A program made the position numbers and the translations under genes. Positions 62,028 through 64,000 of a stretch of 64,000 bases of DNA are shown piece by piece. A model generated the notes under the pieces. It made no database searches. It was not told where the DNA came from and saw only the letters and a program-made list of their open reading frames with translations. Source of the DNA: Dyadobacter sp. SG02 (GTDB lineage: Bacteria > Bacteroidota > Bacteroidia > Cytophagales > Spirosomataceae); NCBI RefSeq assembly GCF_900109045.1, contig NZ_FNYL01000006.1:1-64000 (forward strand). The letters are read 5' to 3'. The first letter of the stretch is position 1, and each line of letters starts with the position of its first letter.

Positions 62028-62969
62028 TTATTTGACTTCCGTGAATTTAAGTTTTGGTAACAACATCGCATTCTCGATAAGGTGGATCTGAATACCCAGA
62101 ATGCCCGCTTCCGCATTCGTGTCGATCTTCCCGGCATCGTCGGTCGGCTTGTGGTAATCGTCGTGGCCGCCCGTGTGGAAAAAGAGTACGGGTATTTGTT
62201 TGGCATAAAACGAACCATGGTCCGAGCCGCCGCTTCCGGCATTATCCGTAAAAAACTTCGTATCGCTTTTCACATCCTTGAAAATAACAGGCCACTCGGC
62301 GCTGGTGCCGTACCCGCCGATACCCACGCCGCGGCTGGCATCGTAGCGGCCGATCATATCCATATTCGACATGAAGTCGATCTCGGCCAATGGCAAAGTC
62401 GGGTTGTTTACAAAATAACGCGAGCCGACGAGCCCCAGTTCTTCCGCTCCGAAAGCGATGAAAAGGAAGTTGTAAGGCTCCTTTTTGTCATTTCCCGAAA
62501 AATACCGCGCCAGTTCGAGCAGCCCGGCCACGCCCGAGGCATTGTCGTCGGCGCCGTTGTGGATCTGGCCTTCGGGCTTTTCGGCTTTGGAGCTTCCTTG
62601 CCGACCGAGGCCAAGGTGGTCAAAATGAGCGCCTATGACGATGGTATATTGCGCCCCGTTGTCGAGAAAACCGATCACATTCCGCGCTTCCCGGACGCTG
62701 TCGGGCACTACTATTCGTCTGATCTTCGCGGTGAAGGGCTGGTAGTAACCCTCGGTTCCTTTGGGTAAAAGATGGTACTTTTTGAATTGTTTCGCCACAT
62801 ACTTCGCGGCTTTTTCGTTCTCTTTGCTGCCTGTACCGCGACCTTTCATTTTGTCGGAAGCCAGGTAGGAAATGTGTTTGCGGATATTCTCCGGCGAGGG
62901 GGTTACGGATTGTCCAAATGCCTGCACAGCGCCCAAAACGAGCAGCAGACTGTGAAAAAAGATTCTCAT
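62028..62969 (-). CDS. Exported M28-family zinc aminopeptidase
   Basis: A 313-residue protein with a signal peptide (1-20, ending VQAFGQ). The two-zinc site is visible: His/Asp in GAHFDHLGLG, Asp in HNGADDNASGVAGLLELAR, Glu-Glu in FIAFGAEELGLVGS, Asp in MSNMDMIGR and His in FFHTGGHDDYH. It should remove N-terminal residues from peptides outside the cytoplasm. The frame opens at 63047, but ATG 62969 begins the signal peptide. It is upstream of, and probably co-transcribed with, the trehalase, and divergent from metX. Confidence 0.92.
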   Translation of the reverse strand: MRIFFHSLLLVLGAVQAFGQSVTPSPENIRKHISYLASDKMKGRGTGSKENEKAAKYVAKQFKKYHLLPKGTEGYYQPFTAKIRRIVVPDSVREARNVIGFLDNGAQYTIVIGAHFDHLGLGRQGSSKAEKPEGQIHNGADDNASGVAGLLELARYFSGNDKKEPYNFLFIAFGAEELGLVGSRYFVNNPTLPLAEIDFMSNMDMIGRYDASRGVGIGGYGTSAEWPVIFKDVKSDTKFFTDNAGSGGSDHGSFYAKQIPVLFFHTGGHDDYHKPTDDAGKIDTNAEAGILGIQIHLIENAMLLPKLKFTEVK

Positions 62970-63050
62970 TCGATATAAAATGGTTGACGGGCAAAGATAC
63001 GCCGCGACGGCACGAGCGGGCGCTGCGGGCCGACAGAATTTTTGCATTTA

Positions 63051-63082
63051 TTTGTATTTTCAGGCATCCACGCTTAATATTG
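63051..63082 (+). promoter_or_regulatory. Putative metX promoter
   Basis: TTTG (63051-63054), 20 bases, then TAATATTG (63075-63082), one mismatch from TAnnTTTG. Transcription would start near 63089, leaving room for the riboswitch in the leader. Confidence 0.5.
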
Positions 63083-63117
63083 CACCATCAATCAATTGCT
63101 TCCCTTGAACGGCGGTT

Positions 63118-63228
63118 GATTTATAAAGAAGAGGCGAGAGAATGGGCTCTATGAACCTCTGGCAACCTGCTACCGCGACGGAGAAAGGTGCTAATTCCCA
63201 CCTAAGTTTATTAGGAGATATAAAATCA
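63118..63228 (+). ncRNA. SAM-I riboswitch (S box)
   Basis: The conserved core of the SAM-I class is visible: AGAGG (63130-63134) paired with CCTCT (63156-63160), the ATGAACC..GGCAACC segment at 63151-63167, and AAGGTGCTAATTCC from 63185. The ends GATTTATA (63118-63125) and TATAAAATC (63220-63228) can close the P1 helix with one bulge. S-adenosylmethionine binding should lower expression of the methionine gene that follows. A possible hairpin near 63286-63313 (CCGAAA/TTTCGG) may act in the expression platform, but it lacks a clear T tract. Confidence 0.88.
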
Positions 63229-63357
63229 ATTCGTGTGCTCTTACAGTTAGAAATTTCCGTAAGCCGATTGGCTTTAGTCTCGCAGCTACAACCGAAAATT
63301 TGTATTTCGGCTGTCCATTTTACCATGTGTTGAATTTAACCACGTGCTGTGGCTCTT

Positions 63358-64000
63358 ATGCAAGCGGAACAGAAGACATTTAAGTACCCATATCCCTACG
63401 CGCTCGAAATGGGTGGCGAATTGCCTGGATTTGAACTCGCATACACTACCTATGGAGAAAGGAACGCCAGCGACACCAATATCGTCTGGATCTGCCACGC
63501 GCTCACCGGCAGCTCCAATGCGCACGACTGGTGGGACGGGCTGGTAGGCGACGACAAATATTTCAACCCGGCGCAGCATTTCATTATTTGCGTGAATGTG
63601 CTTGGCTCGGCATATGGGTCTACGGGGCCGCTTTCGGTTAACCCGCGAACCAACCAACCGTATTACCACAACTTTCCGACTCTCACTGTGCGGGATGTGG
63701 TAGGTACGCTGGACCTTCTGCGGCAGGAGCTCGCGATCAGTAAGATTAAAATCTGCATCGGCGGCTCACTGGGCGGGCAGCAGGCGCTGGAATGGGCCGT
63801 AGAAAAGCCCGATTTATTCGAAGAACTGATCCTGATCGCTTCCAATGCATTGCATTCTCCCTGGGGGATCGCATTCAACGAATCGCAACGGATGGCGATT
63901 GAGGCCGATCCTACCTATTCCGGGGACAGCCCGGAGGCAGGTGCGATGGGCATGCGCGCGGCGCGGTCGATCGCGTTGCTGTCGTACCGCAATTATGATA
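63358..64000 (+). CDS. metX: Homoserine O-acetyltransferase (5' part, cut by window end)
   Basis: The first 214 residues of MetX; the frame is open to the end of the window. This alpha/beta-hydrolase acetylates L-homoserine with acetyl-CoA at the start of methionine synthesis. Visible blocks are HALTGSSNAHDWWDGLVGDD, NVLGSAYGSTGPLS and the nucleophile elbow GGSLGGQQALEWAV, with Ser as nucleophile; the His and Asp of the triad lie beyond the window. ATG 63358 fits the usual N-terminus. A SAM-I riboswitch 130 bases upstream should control it. Confidence 0.93.
   Translation, partial: MQAEQKTFKYPYPYALEMGGELPGFELAYTTYGERNASDTNIVWICHALTGSSNAHDWWDGLVGDDKYFNPAQHFIICVNVLGSAYGSTGPLSVNPRTNQPYYHNFPTLTVRDVVGTLDLLRQELAISKIKICIGGSLGGQQALEWAVEKPDLFEELILIASNALHSPWGIAFNESQRMAIEADPTYSGDSPEAGAMGMRAARSIALLSYRNYD

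Overview
The window looks like chromosomal DNA of a Bacteroidota bacterium of the order Cytophagales, most like Dyadobacter/Spirosoma. The signs are a SusC/SusD pair behind an ECF sigma/FecR pair, two large secreted proteins with gliding/type IX (type B) C-terminal domains, several TonB-linked or DUF5686 outer-membrane proteins, menaquinone synthesis (MenA), weak Shine-Dalgarno signals and promoters of the Bacteroidota TTTG / TAnnTTTG type. Base composition is near 50% GC. No tRNA, rRNA, CRISPR array, prophage or plasmid functions were seen.

Layout. 1-361: the tail of an IS1182-type transposase and its terminator. 423-3554: a secreted M20 amidohydrolase, convergent with an LD-carboxypeptidase/SDR pair. 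3611-8242: a YoeB-type toxin-antitoxin pair, a DUF721/DciA-like gene, a 999-residue NagZ-like GH3 plus serine beta-lactamase-fold fusion, and a PIN(DUF3368)/UPF0175 pair. 8317-10474: chromate transporter and 2OG-Fe(II) oxygenase. 10676-18068: a regulated uptake locus (sigma, anti-sigma, SusC with STN domain, SusD). 18225-24533: secreted sugar isomerase-like protein, an active/inactive M16 protease pair, a secreted EEP hydrolase and a FAN1-like nuclease. 24818-35255: pgk, a TonB-dependent receptor, guaA, a DUF1328 miniprotein, an M1 peptidase and a DUF5686 protein. 35458-37473: FrnE-like DsbA and a nitroreductase divergent from its probable HxlR regulator. 37631-47460: a T9SS-type protein, fructose-bisphosphate aldolase, a CBS/CorC membrane protein, a class A beta-lactamase, a lone ABC ATPase and a giant beta-propeller/PKD T9SS protein. 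47536-56559: DUF4920, a double-SGNH esterase, menA, DUF5618, glutathione peroxidase, argS, an unknown exported protein, pyrR and pth. 56560-57152 has no annotated gene; it holds a very AT-rich block and a candidate small transcript. 57153-64000: OmpA/LamG protein, EamA transporter, PhzF protein, trehalase with an abnormal start, an M28 peptidase and a SAM-I riboswitch in front of metX, which runs off the end.

How the parts connect. Most genes are single or in pairs, many convergent with shared bidirectional hairpins. The clearest circuits are: (i) sigma -> FecR -> SusC/SusD, where the STN domain of SusC should signal through FecR to the sigma factor; (ii) HxlR and nitroreductase around a shared inverted repeat; (iii) the SAM riboswitch controlling metX; (iv) two toxin-antitoxin modules. 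No multi-gene system of a clearly new kind is evident. The items most worth checking are the candidate small RNA/mini-ORF region at 56824-57162, the nested palindromes at 18072-18224, the repeats at 36211-36309 and 10621-10656, the YoeB active-site substitution and the trehalase 5' end.
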